A model generated the notes under the pieces. That model made no database searches. It had not been told where the DNA came from and saw only the letters and a program-made list of their open reading frames with translations. Source: Clostridiales bacterium (GTDB lineage: Bacteria > Bacillota > Clostridia > Oscillospirales > CAG-272). From it: a stretch of DNA of 64,000 bases. The position numbers and the translations under genes are program-made. Positions 1-9,341 of the stretch are shown here, one piece after another; positions within the stretch are counted from its first letter, which is position 1, and each line of letters opens with the position of its first letter. The stretch lies in NCBI GenBank assembly GCA_003523225.1, contig DPGK01000004.1, forward strand, positions 1-64,000, given 5' to 3'.

Positions 1-188
1 GTCGGGAATCCTGCATTTTACGGCGATCTTGGTCGGTTTTGCCCTTGATCTTGTCTGAATTCGGGTGAAAGCTGTGGCAAAATGACGGCTTTATGCCGTC
101 AAGACCAATGTCGTTTGGGGTGTTAAAAAATTCAGAAGGAATTTTTTAACACCCCTGGGGTTATTGGTTATTCAGTAAGATGTGAGGC
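1..188. other. Left-edge non-coding stretch
   Basis: No complete gene is visible here. A plus-strand frame is open from base 2 to a TGA at 56-58 and could be the last codons of an upstream gene, but it is too short to identify. A small hairpin (GACGGC/GCCGTC) lies near 84-100, and the strong terminator hairpin at 117-154 ends the minus-strand gene that follows. Confidence 0.4.
117..154 (-). terminator. Intrinsic terminator of the surface-protein gene
   Basis: A perfect stem of about 17 bp (GGGGTGTTAAAAAATTC and its complement) closes a five-base loop. The A/T-rich half of the stem supplies U-runs in either direction, so it may work on both strands. It lies just beyond the stop codon of the minus-strand gene. 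Confidence 0.8.
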
Positions 189-1877
189 TCAGTTTTCTTT
201 CTTTCTCAGAACGACAACTGCCGCAAGGGAAATGAGAGCGACAGAAGCGACTGCAACGGCAACAGCAAAGCTGAAGTCGCCGGTGGAGGGAGAAGGAGGA
301 TCAATGGGAGTCTCGGTCGTGCCGGGATCGTCGGGGTAAGTTTCGCTTACGGTCAGACCCTTGTAGAGCGAGCAATCCTTAAGTGTGATCTCGCGCTCTC
401 CGTTATAGATGTAGAGCCACAGAGCAACGTCATCAGCCTTTTTGTAATTATCGGCGGTAAGGGCGACGGATCTGAACAGGGTCAGCTCGCCGTTCTTGGT
501 GGCGTCGGCAATGTAAAGGGCGGCATTGTAACCGTCAAGCTCGATGACGACATCGGTAAAGCCATCGGCGTCAACCATCGGGCTGAACAGGTCGTATGCA
601 AGGTCGGTGTAGTTCTGACCGTCAAGGTTGGTGCCATGGTTTGCAAATTTCATACCGAGGGTGGTGCTGAGGTCGTTAAAGTTGCCGTAGAAGTTAAGAC
701 GTGTAGCATAATTAGCGTCGGTGGTGTAGGGCCAACTGAGGTTGAAGCCGATACCGGCGGCTGTCTTACCGACTGTTTTTACCTTGTATGTGAAGGTGTA
801 TTTGGTGGTGTCGCTGATCTTAAGACCGTGGACATTGCTGCCCCAGTAATAAGCTGCGCCGCTTCCCGCTCCCTTGGTAAGGGTCACGGACTTGCCGTCG
901 TCGGAGATCGTAACGGTAGTGGGAGCTTTTCCGGTGGTCTCCTGAAGCTTCTTGGGGGTATATACACCGGTGGTGGCGGCAAAGTTGAAGTCGTAGAGCT
1001 TTTCGCCCATCTTGGCGGCTTCATAGGAAACGAGCAGCTGGTTGGCAGCGTCCTCACGGACGGAGACGGCACCGGTGCGAGTGCCCTTGTATATCTTTAC
1101 GTTCCTGGCGCTGAGTGTGGCGGTAGGATTATAAAAGTAGAATGTGATAGCAAGATTGGGAGCGTCATTTACGACAGAGGGGTTGATGGTCGTCTGGTCG
1201 TAAAGCGCGTCGTTGAGATATACGGCATAGAAGTAGCCGTCGATCTCAACTCTGACGTTGGTGTACACCTCGTTGCCGACGCGTGCGGCGTCAGGAATGT
1301 TGGTGTAAGCGGTGGGATCGGAAACAAACTCGCCGGGCATCTTGCCGCCTGCAGCAGGGGACATGGTGAAGCATGCTCCCTCGGTCTTAGTCTGACCGTA
1401 GAGACCGAAGAACTTGTAGTATTCAAGGTCGGAGGTCATTGCCTTGTTTCCGTCTGTGGAGGCGGGGTCGTAGGCAACGGGAGAACCGATGTTGAAGAAG
1501 AATCCGGCGTTGCCGGTCGGGAACTTCATTTCCAGTTCGATAGTGTACTTCTTGTCAGCCCCAAGGGTAAGACCGTCAACTTTTCCTCCGTAGAATACTC
1601 TGCCGGAAGAGCCTGAGTAGGGGACAAAGGACACTTCGGTGCCGTCGGCAGAAGGAGTTACGACAAGGTTCTTGGCGTGCTCTTCCTTACCTGCGCCGAA
1701 TATGTAGGGCTGATAAACGCCGCTGGTCTCGCCGAATTTTGCTTCGTAAAGCAGATCGCCGTCGGCAGCAGCATCATAGGTCTTGGAGAGATCGTTTGCC
1801 GATGCTCCGATCGTGCCGATGCAGACCATGGAGACGAGCAGTGTCAGTGTGAGAATGAGAGACAAAACTTTTTTCAT
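189..1877 (-). CDS. Exported two-repeat surface protein with SPSTG sorting-like tail
   Basis: The 562-residue product starts with a typical signal peptide (charged MKK, hydrophobic core, cleavage near ASA-ND at about residue 27). The body is two homologous segments of roughly 230 residues, each opening with LYxxxF followed by GVYxP and closing with a K-I/L-Y-K-G motif. They look like beta-sandwich (concanavalin/LamG-like) modules, which is an inference. The C-terminus is a Pro/Thr linker, SPSTG (residues 529-533), a hydrophobic helix and an RKK tail. This is the layout of a sortase signal, and SPSTG fits the (S/P)PxTG pattern known for Clostridioides difficile SrtB. No sortase gene is in the window. 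The start has a GAAAGGA ribosome binding site. The gene is monocistronic and divergent from thioredoxin. The ligand is unknown. Confidence 0.75.
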   Translation of the reverse strand: MKKVLSLILTLTLLVSMVCIGTIGASANDLSKTYDAAADGDLLYEAKFGETSGVYQPYIFGAGKEEHAKNLVVTPSADGTEVSFVPYSGSSGRVFYGGKVDGLTLGADKKYTIELEMKFPTGNAGFFFNIGSPVAYDPASTDGNKAMTSDLEYYKFFGLYGQTKTEGACFTMSPAAGGKMPGEFVSDPTAYTNIPDAARVGNEVYTNVRVEIDGYFYAVYLNDALYDQTTINPSVVNDAPNLAITFYFYNPTATLSARNVKIYKGTRTGAVSVREDAANQLLVSYEAAKMGEKLYDFNFAATTGVYTPKKLQETTGKAPTTVTISDDGKSVTLTKGAGSGAAYYWGSNVHGLKISDTTKYTFTYKVKTVGKTAAGIGFNLSWPYTTDANYATRLNFYGNFNDLSTTLGMKFANHGTNLDGQNYTDLAYDLFSPMVDADGFTDVVIELDGYNAALYIADATKNGELTLFRSVALTADNYKKADDVALWLYIYNGEREITLKDCSLYKGLTVSETYPDDPGTTETPIDPPSPSTGDFSFAVAVAVASVALISLAAVVVLRKKEN

Positions 1878-2022
1878 GGCGGGGTTCCTTTCTTTGAAAA
1901 TGCATTATAACATATGCTGAATATAGTTTATCATTTCCATGGATTTTTGTCAATAGAAAAATAAAATCTTAATACTTTATGCCCAAATAAGAGCGTCGAA
2001 TTGTAAAATAATAAAAAAAGTG

Positions 2023-2051
2023 TTGCACGGGTGTTCTTTTTGTTGTATAAT
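2023..2051 (+). promoter_or_regulatory. Sigma-A promoter for trx
   Basis: TTGCAC (2023-2028) and TATAAT (2046-2051) are separated by 17 bp, about 40 bp before the thioredoxin start codon. Confidence 0.8.
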
Positions 2052-2090
2052 AAAATCGTAATAATAAACCAAGAAAGGAACGGTTTCAAA

Positions 2091-2408
2091 ATGGAAATAA
2101 ATCTTACTTCCGGAGCATATGAAAAAGTAGTGGCGGACGCAAAGGGCGTCGTGCTTATTGATTTCTGGGCGACATGGTGCGGTCCGTGCAAGATGATAGC
2201 CCCCGTGATCGCCGAGATCGCAGAGGAAAGACCCGACATCACCGTGTGCAAGGTCAATGTGGATGACGAGCCGGCGCTTGCCGCGCGTTTCTCCGTAAAA
2301 TATATTCCCACCCTTGCGGTCATAAAAGACGGCAAGCTTCTTGTGTCGGCGAGCGGCTACCGCGACAAGGCAGGAGTGCTTAAGCTCATTGAGGATGCAT
2401 TGAAATGA
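2091..2408 (+). CDS. trxA: Thioredoxin
   Basis: This 105-residue protein has the standard thioredoxin length and fold motifs: WCGPC with redox cysteines C30 and C33, the buried aspartate in IDFWA, and the cis-proline loop YIPTL. It reduces disulfides of cytosolic proteins. The start chosen is the ATG preceded by AAGAAAGGA, because an upstream in-frame extension has no ribosome binding site and crosses the promoter. Its last four bases overlap the start of an FTR-like gene, so the two are translationally coupled and probably act together. Confidence 0.96.
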   Translation: MEINLTSGAYEKVVADAKGVVLIDFWATWCGPCKMIAPVIAEIAEERPDITVCKVNVDDEPALAARFSVKYIPTLAVIKDGKLLVSASGYRDKAGVLKLIEDALK

Positions 2409-2602
2409 AAATAAGACTTAATGAAAACGCCGAGGTCGTGGCAACGGTGAAGGAAGGACTCAAACGGACCGGCGGCTACTGCCCTTGTGTGCGCGAGCGC
2501 AGTGAGGACACAAAATGTATGTGCCGCGAATTCCGCGAGCAGGTCAAGGACCCTGATTTTGAGGGTTACTGCCATTGTATGCTTTATTATAAGGAAAAAT
2601 AA
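2405..2602 (+). CDS. Ferredoxin-thioredoxin reductase catalytic-subunit-like protein
   Basis: The 65-residue protein carries three Cys-X-Cys pairs: C26-P-C28, C38-M-C40 and C56-H-C58. The CPC and CHC signatures are those of the catalytic chain of ferredoxin:thioredoxin reductase, which holds a 4Fe-4S cluster beside a redox disulfide and passes ferredoxin electrons to thioredoxin. Spacing between the pairs (9 and 15 residues) differs from the plant/cyanobacterial enzyme (16 and 8), as I recall it for the short clostridial relatives. No variable-chain gene is present. The ATGA overlap with trxA supports the partnership. The exact electron donor is inferred. Confidence 0.8.
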   Translation: MKIRLNENAEVVATVKEGLKRTGGYCPCVRERSEDTKCMCREFREQVKDPDFEGYCHCMLYYKEK

Positions 2603-2620
2603 TCAGGAGCATTGTCTAAG

Positions 2621-3541
2621 ATGAAAATAAACGCAAACGAGATCATTGCCGAGCTTAAAAACGGCGCACAAAAGAACATTATACTTGATACCGACGCATA
2701 TAACGAGGTCGATGACCAGTACGCAATAGCATACTCCATGCTGTCGGGTGACAAGGTGAATCTGCTGTCAATTAACGCAGCCCCCTTCCTTAACAGCCGC
2801 TCCGTGTCGGCGGGCGACGGAATGGAAAAGAGCTATAATGAGATCTTTCATATAACCGCTCTTACCGACCCCGAAATGGCAAAGCGCATCCCGGTTTACC
2901 GCGGTTCTGAGCGGTTTATGACCTCAAAGAGCGAGTACGTTCCCTCCGACGCCTGCGACAATATCGTGCGCACCGTCATGGAGAGCGAGGAGCGCGTATG
3001 GATAGTTGCGCTCGGCGCGATAACCAATGTGGCGTCCGCAATCGTAAAGGAGCCTGCCATATGCGACCGCGCGGTGGTGGTGTGGCTGGGCGGACACGCC
3101 CTTGAGCGCCCCGATACCCGGGAATTCAATCTGAAGCAGGATATTCCGGCGGCTCAGGTGGTATTTGATTCGGGAATTCCGCTGGTTCAGATACCCTGCG
3201 ACGGAGTGTGCAGCTCCTTTATCACGACCATTCCCGAGGTGGAGTATTATCTGCGCGGCAAAAACGAGCTTTGCAATTATCTTTGCGATATTACCGCGGC
3301 ATATACAAAGAATCCTTACGGATGGTCAAAGGTTATCTGGGATGTGACCGCAGTTGCCTGCATAACCAGACCCGAGGCTCTTGAGATGGTTGCCATTCCG
3401 CGTCCGTACGTGACATCTGACTGCCGTTACGCTTTTGACGCGGCAAGAGCGCATTATGTTTACATAAGAAAGATCCGCCGCGACCCGATATATGCCGATC
3501 TTTTCCGCCACCTGGCAGAAAAGGACCGTCCGGCTGAATAA
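2621..3541 (+). CDS. Inosine/uridine-preferring nucleoside hydrolase family protein
   Basis: This 306-residue cytosolic protein has the calcium-binding N-terminal aspartate cluster of the IUNH family in a variant form, DTDAYNEVDDQ (from residue 23). It also has the LGAITNVA segment, the EFN motif after WLGGH, and a C-terminal WDVTAV in place of the usual HDPLAV. Family members hydrolyse N-ribosidic bonds of nucleosides to release free bases. The start is the ATG at 2621, eleven bases after AGGAG. A TTG nine bases upstream is too close to that site. It follows the FTR-like gene by 18 nt. The substrate cannot be read from sequence. Confidence 0.85.
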   Translation: MKINANEIIAELKNGAQKNIILDTDAYNEVDDQYAIAYSMLSGDKVNLLSINAAPFLNSRSVSAGDGMEKSYNEIFHITALTDPEMAKRIPVYRGSERFMTSKSEYVPSDACDNIVRTVMESEERVWIVALGAITNVASAIVKEPAICDRAVVVWLGGHALERPDTREFNLKQDIPAAQVVFDSGIPLVQIPCDGVCSSFITTIPEVEYYLRGKNELCNYLCDITAAYTKNPYGWSKVIWDVTAVACITRPEALEMVAIPRPYVTSDCRYAFDAARAHYVYIRKIRRDPIYADLFRHLAEKDRPAE

Positions 3542-3591
3542 TTTCAAAATATAATATTTATCATCTGGTTGAATCAGGAGGGAGCAACATT

Positions 3592-5469
3592 ATGTCACGA
3601 AATGTAAATCTCATCTGCGCCGATAGATCGCTGCTTCGCGGCGCTTCCGAAATTGCACCGATGCTTGGACTGCGTCTTTCCGCGTCCGGCGTGAGAGTCG
3701 AAGCAAGACAGGGGGATGAGCTGTCTCTGCGCCGCGGGGAGGAGGGCATTGTCCTTACATACCGCCGCAAAAACGAATTTTTCCGTGGGCTTTCGTTGCT
3801 TGGAAAGGCAATATCATCCGGCGATCAGGTCGAAACCGGAAAGCCGGAAATGCTTTGCTACATGGCTGATGTTTCCCGCAACGCCGTGCTGAGCATTGAC
3901 GGCGCAAAGAAAATGATCCGTTTGCTTGCTGCCATGGGGTACGATTCGCTTATGCTTTACACGGAGGACACCTACGAGGTGCCGGAATATCCGTATTTCG
4001 GACGTATGCGCGGCAGATACTCCGCCGACGAGATAAAGGAGATAGACGATTATGCCGATATGTTCGGCATCGAGCTGATACCCTGTATGCAGACGCTGGC
4101 GCATCTTGCCACCGCTCTGCGCTGGCCGGGACTCAGCTCAATGACGGACTGCGGGGATATTCTTCTTGTCGGGGATGAGAAAACATACACCTTCATACGC
4201 GCCTGCCTTGAGACCTGCCGCAGACTTTTCCGTTCAAAACGCATAAACATCGGTATGGATGAGGCGCATATGCTGGGGCGGGGAAGATACCTGAGCAGGA
4301 ACGGCTACCGTCCCGCGCCGGAGATAATGCTTGAGCATCTTGAGCGCGTTGCAAAGATCTGCGCCGAGATAGGATATGAGCCTATGATGTGGAGCGATAT
4401 GTTCTTCCGCATGGCGTTCGGCGGCGCGTACCGCGTCCGCGAGGGCGAGATAGCACCCGAGATCATGGCTAAAGTGCCTGAAAACGTCACTCTTGTATAT
4501 TGGGACTACTATTCTCTTGACCGTCAGATATTCGATCACATGATAGAATGTCACCTGAAATTCAACAATCCCGTGATATTTGCCGGGGGAGCATGGAAGT
4601 GGTCGGGCTTTGCGCCGCACAATGCTTTTTCGCTTGCTTCCACAAAGCTGCAGCTTGATTCCTGCGCCGAGCACGGAGTCGGAAGCGTTATAGTCACCGG
4701 ATGGGGCGACAACGGAGGAGAGGCGTCGCAGTTTTCGACGCTGCCCACCATGCTTTACTTTGCCGAGCGGCTCTATACTCAGGGAGAAGCGCCTGCGGAG
4801 CTGCTTGAGGAGCGCAGCCGCACACTGTTCGGTATGGGCTTTGACGAGCTGATGCTGCTTGACCTGCCAAACGCACTTCCCGGAACTGCGCCGGGCGAGC
4901 TTTCGCATCCCGTATGCCCCTGCAAATATCTGCTTTTCAATGACCCGCTTGAGGGACTTATGGATCGCCATGTGGGTCCCGAAGCGCCGGATTATTATGC
5001 CGACGCCGCAGAACGGCTGCTTACCCACGCAAAGGATGAGCGCTGGGGCTATCTGTTCAACACACTCGGACTTTTGTGCGATCTGCTTGCGGATAAATGC
5101 GATCTCACTGTAAGGATACGCAATGCGTACCTTGCGGGTGACCGCCCGGCGGTACGTCGGCTGGCACACGAGGATATTCCGGTTGTGATCTCAAAGCTTG
5201 AGGCTTTCACCGCAGCCTTCCGCTCTCAGTGGTATGCCGAAAACAAGACCTTCGGCTTTTCATCCCAGGAGCAGCGGCTTGGCGGTCTGCGCGCGCGCCT
5301 TGAATCGACTGCGCTTCGGCTTGAGGGCTGGCTTTCGGGTGAGATCGGGCGTATCGAGGAGCTTGAACAGCCTCTGCTTTCCTGCGACGGCAGAGCGGAG
5401 GACGATCCCCGCACGCCGTATGTAAACTACAACAACTGGAACGCTACCGTTACCGCGGGTCTGCTTTGA
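3592..5469 (+). CDS. GH20-type beta-N-acetylhexosaminidase, cytosolic
   Basis: The 625-residue protein has an N-terminal GH20b-like domain (residues about 1-95) and a TIM-barrel resembling family GH20. The barrel includes the DVSRNAVLS strand, a YTEDTYEVPEYPYFG segment and the diagnostic Asp-Glu pair in GMDEAH (D223, E224), where the Glu would be the acid/base and the Asp would orient the substrate N-acetyl group. There is no signal peptide, so it likely acts on short imported glycans. A start after GGAGGGAGC is clear. The last 150 residues form a helical C-terminal domain. It follows the nucleoside hydrolase by 50 bp and is closed by a terminator. Confidence 0.82.
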   Translation: MSRNVNLICADRSLLRGASEIAPMLGLRLSASGVRVEARQGDELSLRRGEEGIVLTYRRKNEFFRGLSLLGKAISSGDQVETGKPEMLCYMADVSRNAVLSIDGAKKMIRLLAAMGYDSLMLYTEDTYEVPEYPYFGRMRGRYSADEIKEIDDYADMFGIELIPCMQTLAHLATALRWPGLSSMTDCGDILLVGDEKTYTFIRACLETCRRLFRSKRINIGMDEAHMLGRGRYLSRNGYRPAPEIMLEHLERVAKICAEIGYEPMMWSDMFFRMAFGGAYRVREGEIAPEIMAKVPENVTLVYWDYYSLDRQIFDHMIECHLKFNNPVIFAGGAWKWSGFAPHNAFSLASTKLQLDSCAEHGVGSVIVTGWGDNGGEASQFSTLPTMLYFAERLYTQGEAPAELLEERSRTLFGMGFDELMLLDLPNALPGTAPGELSHPVCPCKYLLFNDPLEGLMDRHVGPEAPDYYADAAERLLTHAKDERWGYLFNTLGLLCDLLADKCDLTVRIRNAYLAGDRPAVRRLAHEDIPVVISKLEAFTAAFRSQWYAENKTFGFSSQEQRLGGLRARLESTALRLEGWLSGEIGRIEELEQPLLSCDGRAEDDPRTPYVNYNNWNATVTAGLL

Positions 5470-5516
5470 TGACATTATTGAATAATATCCGGCGGATCTG
5501 ATGTCCGCAATACGGG

Positions 5517-5549
5517 GCTGGTGTGCTTTATGCGCACCGGCTCTTTTTT
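5517..5549 (+). terminator. Intrinsic terminator after the GH20 gene
   Basis: GCTGGTGTGC pairs with GCGCACCGGC (G-U wobbles allowed) around a TTTAT loop and is followed by TCTTTTTT. Confidence 0.85.
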
Positions 5550-5643
5550 GCGCGAAAATCCACAGAAAATGACGGTCGTCCGTGAAACCGAAGCGAAAAA
5601 ACGCGGCACGGGCATCTTTTTCATTTTAATTCTGCTTTTTTAC

Positions 5644-5672
5644 TTGCGGGAGGGGGATTATAGTGGTATAAT
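5644..5672 (+). promoter_or_regulatory. Promoter for the PHP-domain gene
   Basis: TTGCGG and TATAAT are separated by 17 bp and sit about 30 bp before the start codon; AAAGAAAGGA is the likely ribosome binding site. Confidence 0.65.
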
Positions 5673-5702
5673 TATTGGTAACAAAAGAAAGGATACAACG
5701 CA

Positions 5703-8700
5703 ATGAACATTAACGACAGATCCGGTCTTGTGCTGCTGCATTCGCCTGCCGCTTTCGCGCCTGCGGGACATGGGCATGACATAGCTGCGGCGATAGAGCG
5801 TCCGCAGAGCTGCCCCGAATGCGGACTTCCCTCACGGCTGGAGCTTTCACTTTCCGCTCCCGGCGGTTCAGAGAAGCTCGCTATGACTCCGTGTGATTCC
5901 TTTGAAAACAACGGGCGCAGATTTGAGATATATTCCTGCCGCATACCCGCCGCGCTTATGACGGAAGGAAAGCTCAGGTACGTAATTGAGGGCGGCGGAT
6001 GCCGCGGGGAATACCTTCTTGATATCGTGAAGCTCCCGGCGCTTCCTCCCTTCATTATTACCGAGATATTCAACCGCCCCAAGGATAAAAACGTCACCTC
6101 GTACCTTGAGCTGTACAATACCGGCGGGGCAGACGTCGACCTTTACGGCTGGGAATTGCTTATCATGCCGCAGGACGCTGCAGCTCCCAAGCGCCTGCCG
6201 CTGTCGCCGCGCGAGGGGGAGAATATTCTCCGCGCAGGTGAGGTCGCGGTCTGGTGGCCGCTTTACAAGCGCAATTTCAAGGTCGGGACTGACGCGCGTG
6301 ATTATACTACTCCGGCTGATTTCTGCGATGCGATGAACGGAATGTATCGCCCGCCCGTGCCGGAGCTTGATCCCGGTTCGGTCAGGATAATGCCGATCGA
6401 TCCCCGCGAAACAGACCCCGAGAGCGGAGAGAAGGTGTATCTCCGGGGACTCCCGGAGCTGCCCACCGACTACTCACCCTGCACGCTTTATCTTGTTCCG
6501 CGCGGTGCGGATGCCGACGCGGCGGTGTACTCGCTGACCTACAACAACGTGTGGGGAGAATGGGACTGCCCGGTGCGCCGTTCCTCCGTCTGGACCGTGG
6601 ACGTCCGCCGTCCGTCCGAAGCAGTGAATATTGCTCACGCTTCGTATGCCACCCCCGGAACATTTGATGAAGGTCAGGGAGTGCTTGACCCCTCGGCGTC
6701 TCTCCCTGTTATCCTTCCGGTGGCTCCCGCCGACGCCGTATATCTCGGAGATGCGGTGCATGAGATAACCTTTGCCGCAGTCCCCACCGACGCATGCCGT
6801 CCCGTCTCCTCAGCATGGGTCATGCTTACGCTTGAGGGCGGGGATAAAATGCGCATTCCTGCGCACGAGCAGGACGACGGCTTGTATCACGCCGTTATTC
6901 CGTTAAATATTATCGAGCGCCTTACACGGCTTGTTTATTCGCTCCATGCCTCCGATGGCACACGAGAGGTCGCGCTTGCGACAAAACTCAGCGCCGCAGT
7001 GTACGATAACGTCGGCCCGCGGGTGCTTGGCATTCATCCGACCTCAAAATACGCATACGACATAAACGCCGGAACGCCGGTGTGGGCGGATTTTTACGAT
7101 ATTTCTGGTGTTAAGCTTTCCGAGTGTCGGCTGTTCATAGATGATAAGGAGCTTACCGGGCGCGCCGAATGGAGCGCAGTGCGGATGAGCTACGATCCCC
7201 CCAAGCCCTTTGCGGTAGGCGAGCACAGGCTGCGGCTTGAGCTTTGCGATATGCTTGGCAATCACACGGTAAAGCGCGTGAGCTTTTCGGTCTCCGACCT
7301 GAGCGAGCTTAACGCTTACCGCGGCGAGGTACACTGTCACACCGGAGCTTCTGACGGAACGGGAACTCCCGACGACGCCTACAAATATGCCCGCGATGTG
7401 GGCGGTGTGGACTATTTTGCGGTCACGGAACACTCACATTATCATTCCGGTTCTGCGGACAGCCTGATAGAGACCGCCGACCGCTATGATGATCCCGGCA
7501 GATTTGCCGCGCTCTGGGGCTATGAGATGACCTGGAACATGATGTGCGGCTACTGGGGACATATGAACGTAATAGGCAGCAGAAAGATCGAGCATCAGAT
7601 TTACGAAACGTCCATGCCGGAGCTTTACCGCAAGCTTGAAGCCGACCCGGACGCTGTTGCCATGTTCAATCATCCGGGACTTGCATGGGGCAATTTTGAC
7701 GAGTACGCCTTCCGAACCGACTCCGTCGACAAAAAGGTCTGCCTTGCCGAAATACGCAGCTCGGCTTACGACCTTGAATATGCGGCTCAGCTTGCCGCAG
7801 GCTGGCACGCCGCTCCGGTGTCGAATGAGGACAATCATTCGCCCAACTGGACGACCGCACAGCCACAGATCGGTTTTGTTTTAGCGCCCTCGCTGACCCG
7901 CGACAATATTATGGACGCTTTCCGCGCCCGCCGCACATATACGGCATCCGAGCCTACGCTTAAAATAAAATACCGCGTGAACGGAAAATGGCTTGGCTCA
8001 CACCTTGAAGATCCCGATCGACTTTGCTTTGATATTTCTATCTCCACCGAAAATGAGCGCGGCATCGGAAAGGTCGAGATAGTTGCCGAGGATAACATCG
8101 TGGTAGCTGTGCGTAACGCCGGAGTGCTGAAGCACTTTGAGTGGAAGCCTGTCCTTGCCCCCGATTTTGATTACTATTATCTCCGTATTACTGCGCCGAA
8201 GCAGTATTCGGTAACAGCTCCGGTGTGGATAGATCACCGTTCTGCGCTTACGCTTGGTGCGCCGGAGCTTGGCGCATCCTACAATCCCGACCGCGGAGCG
8301 TCGGCAAAGCTTCGTCTTACAAACGGCGGATCGGAGACGGCGGAAAATGTGCGTGTGGACTTTTACCTCGGAGCTGTATCGGGCTTTGAACTTCAGAATA
8401 CCGAACCGTATTCCACAGTACACTGCGGCAAGCTGCCGGCGGGAAAAACGCTGAAAGTCAGCCGCTCCTTCCCGGAGCTGTCCGGCGCAAGACGTCTGAG
8501 TGCTGTCGTTACCGCAGATATTGCCGGAAAGAAGCATACCTCGGCAACTGTGAGCACATTTATCTCACCTGTAACCGTCACGGAGGTGCTGCCGTGCAGT
8601 ATGCCGCTTGAACGTGACGGAGTTACGGTGTCCGACCCCTTCCCGTACGTTTCGGTTTACAATTCTTCACCGCGCGAGCTGGATCTCGGCGGAGCATCGT

Positions 8701-9341
8701 TCCGGTTATGGACCAAAACCGGAAAGCCGCCGTATGAGGAAAGATGCTGGACCTTCCCGGCGGATGTGAAGCTCCCGCCGCGTTCCGGTCTTACCGTTTG
8801 GGTAAGATATGAAAATTCAGACCTTACCGTAGATGATTTCAACGAAAGATACGGAACAGCTCTTGTGGAAGGTAAAGATCTCATCATATGCGATAAGCAT
8901 ATTACCTCATCCTCACCCTTTGGAAGACGTCTTGATCTGGTGCTTGACGGCGAGGTCGTGTCCCGCGTCCACTGGAATTATGGCGCGACATTTGACGGCG
9001 AAGCGCATCACGGACGCGCACGCAGATATGTAAAGCTCGCAGGTCTTTCTGTTGCCTCCTCGCCTCTCGGACTTTACGACCCGACCCCGGGGCTGTTTAC
9101 GGACGAGCAGACGAGAAACGAATTTTCTGCTGTTCCCACGAGAAAGGAAACGCGTCAGAAGAAAAAGGACGACAAAACCGACGCAAAGCGCAATGCGCGC
9201 AAGGAACGCCTCCGTCTTACCGACGGCGAGGCGGCGGCTATTGCTGCGGCTTCTGCGGCAGTATCCGGAGGTGTTGCCGCATTGCTTGGAGTGCTGGGTA
9301 TCAGAAAAAAGCGCTCATCGTCTGAAAAGAGGAAAAAATGA
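5703..9341 (+). CDS. Giant PHP-domain phosphoesterase-like protein flanked by lamin-tail domains
   Basis: This 1212-residue protein is a mosaic. From about residue 115 (FIITEIFNRP) there is a lamin-tail-like beta domain, then beta-rich segments. A PHP metal-hydrolase domain begins at H544-C-H546 and continues through TEHSHYHSG (E576, H577, H579), NHPG and SNEDNH, so the metal ligands appear intact. A CARDB-like adhesive segment follows (RLTNGGSETAENVRVDF), then a second lamin-tail-like domain near 955-1060 (TVTEVLP, YVSVYNSS). It ends with a Lys-rich stretch, a hydrophobic Ala/Gly helix and a KKRSSSEKRKK tail. The tail looks like a membrane anchor, yet no N-terminal signal peptide is visible. 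PHP/CehA-type proteins hydrolyse phosphoesters; the substrate here is unknown. Its stop overlaps manA by four bases. Confidence 0.7.
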   Translation: MNINDRSGLVLLHSPAAFAPAGHGHDIAAAIERPQSCPECGLPSRLELSLSAPGGSEKLAMTPCDSFENNGRRFEIYSCRIPAALMTEGKLRYVIEGGGCRGEYLLDIVKLPALPPFIITEIFNRPKDKNVTSYLELYNTGGADVDLYGWELLIMPQDAAAPKRLPLSPREGENILRAGEVAVWWPLYKRNFKVGTDARDYTTPADFCDAMNGMYRPPVPELDPGSVRIMPIDPRETDPESGEKVYLRGLPELPTDYSPCTLYLVPRGADADAAVYSLTYNNVWGEWDCPVRRSSVWTVDVRRPSEAVNIAHASYATPGTFDEGQGVLDPSASLPVILPVAPADAVYLGDAVHEITFAAVPTDACRPVSSAWVMLTLEGGDKMRIPAHEQDDGLYHAVIPLNIIERLTRLVYSLHASDGTREVALATKLSAAVYDNVGPRVLGIHPTSKYAYDINAGTPVWADFYDISGVKLSECRLFIDDKELTGRAEWSAVRMSYDPPKPFAVGEHRLRLELCDMLGNHTVKRVSFSVSDLSELNAYRGEVHCHTGASDGTGTPDDAYKYARDVGGVDYFAVTEHSHYHSGSADSLIETADRYDDPGRFAALWGYEMTWNMMCGYWGHMNVIGSRKIEHQIYETSMPELYRKLEADPDAVAMFNHPGLAWGNFDEYAFRTDSVDKKVCLAEIRSSAYDLEYAAQLAAGWHAAPVSNEDNHSPNWTTAQPQIGFVLAPSLTRDNIMDAFRARRTYTASEPTLKIKYRVNGKWLGSHLEDPDRLCFDISISTENERGIGKVEIVAEDNIVVAVRNAGVLKHFEWKPVLAPDFDYYYLRITAPKQYSVTAPVWIDHRSALTLGAPELGASYNPDRGASAKLRLTNGGSETAENVRVDFYLGAVSGFELQNTEPYSTVHCGKLPAGKTLKVSRSFPELSGARRLSAVVTADIAGKKHTSATVSTFISPVTVTEVLPCSMPLERDGVTVSDPFPYVSVYNSSPRELDLGGASFRLWTKTGKPPYEERCWTFPADVKLPPRSGLTVWVRYENSDLTVDDFNERYGTALVEGKDLIICDKHITSSSPFGRRLDLVLDGEVVSRVHWNYGATFDGEAHHGRARRYVKLAGLSVASSPLGLYDPTPGLFTDEQTRNEFSAVPTRKETRQKKKDDKTDAKRNARKERLRLTDGEAAAIAAASAAVSGGVAALLGVLGIRKKRSSSEKRKK

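Noticed and set aside
1-58. End of an upstream gene at the left edge
   Set aside because: A frame ends with TGA at 56-58, but the other forward frames are open for similar lengths and none can be identified.
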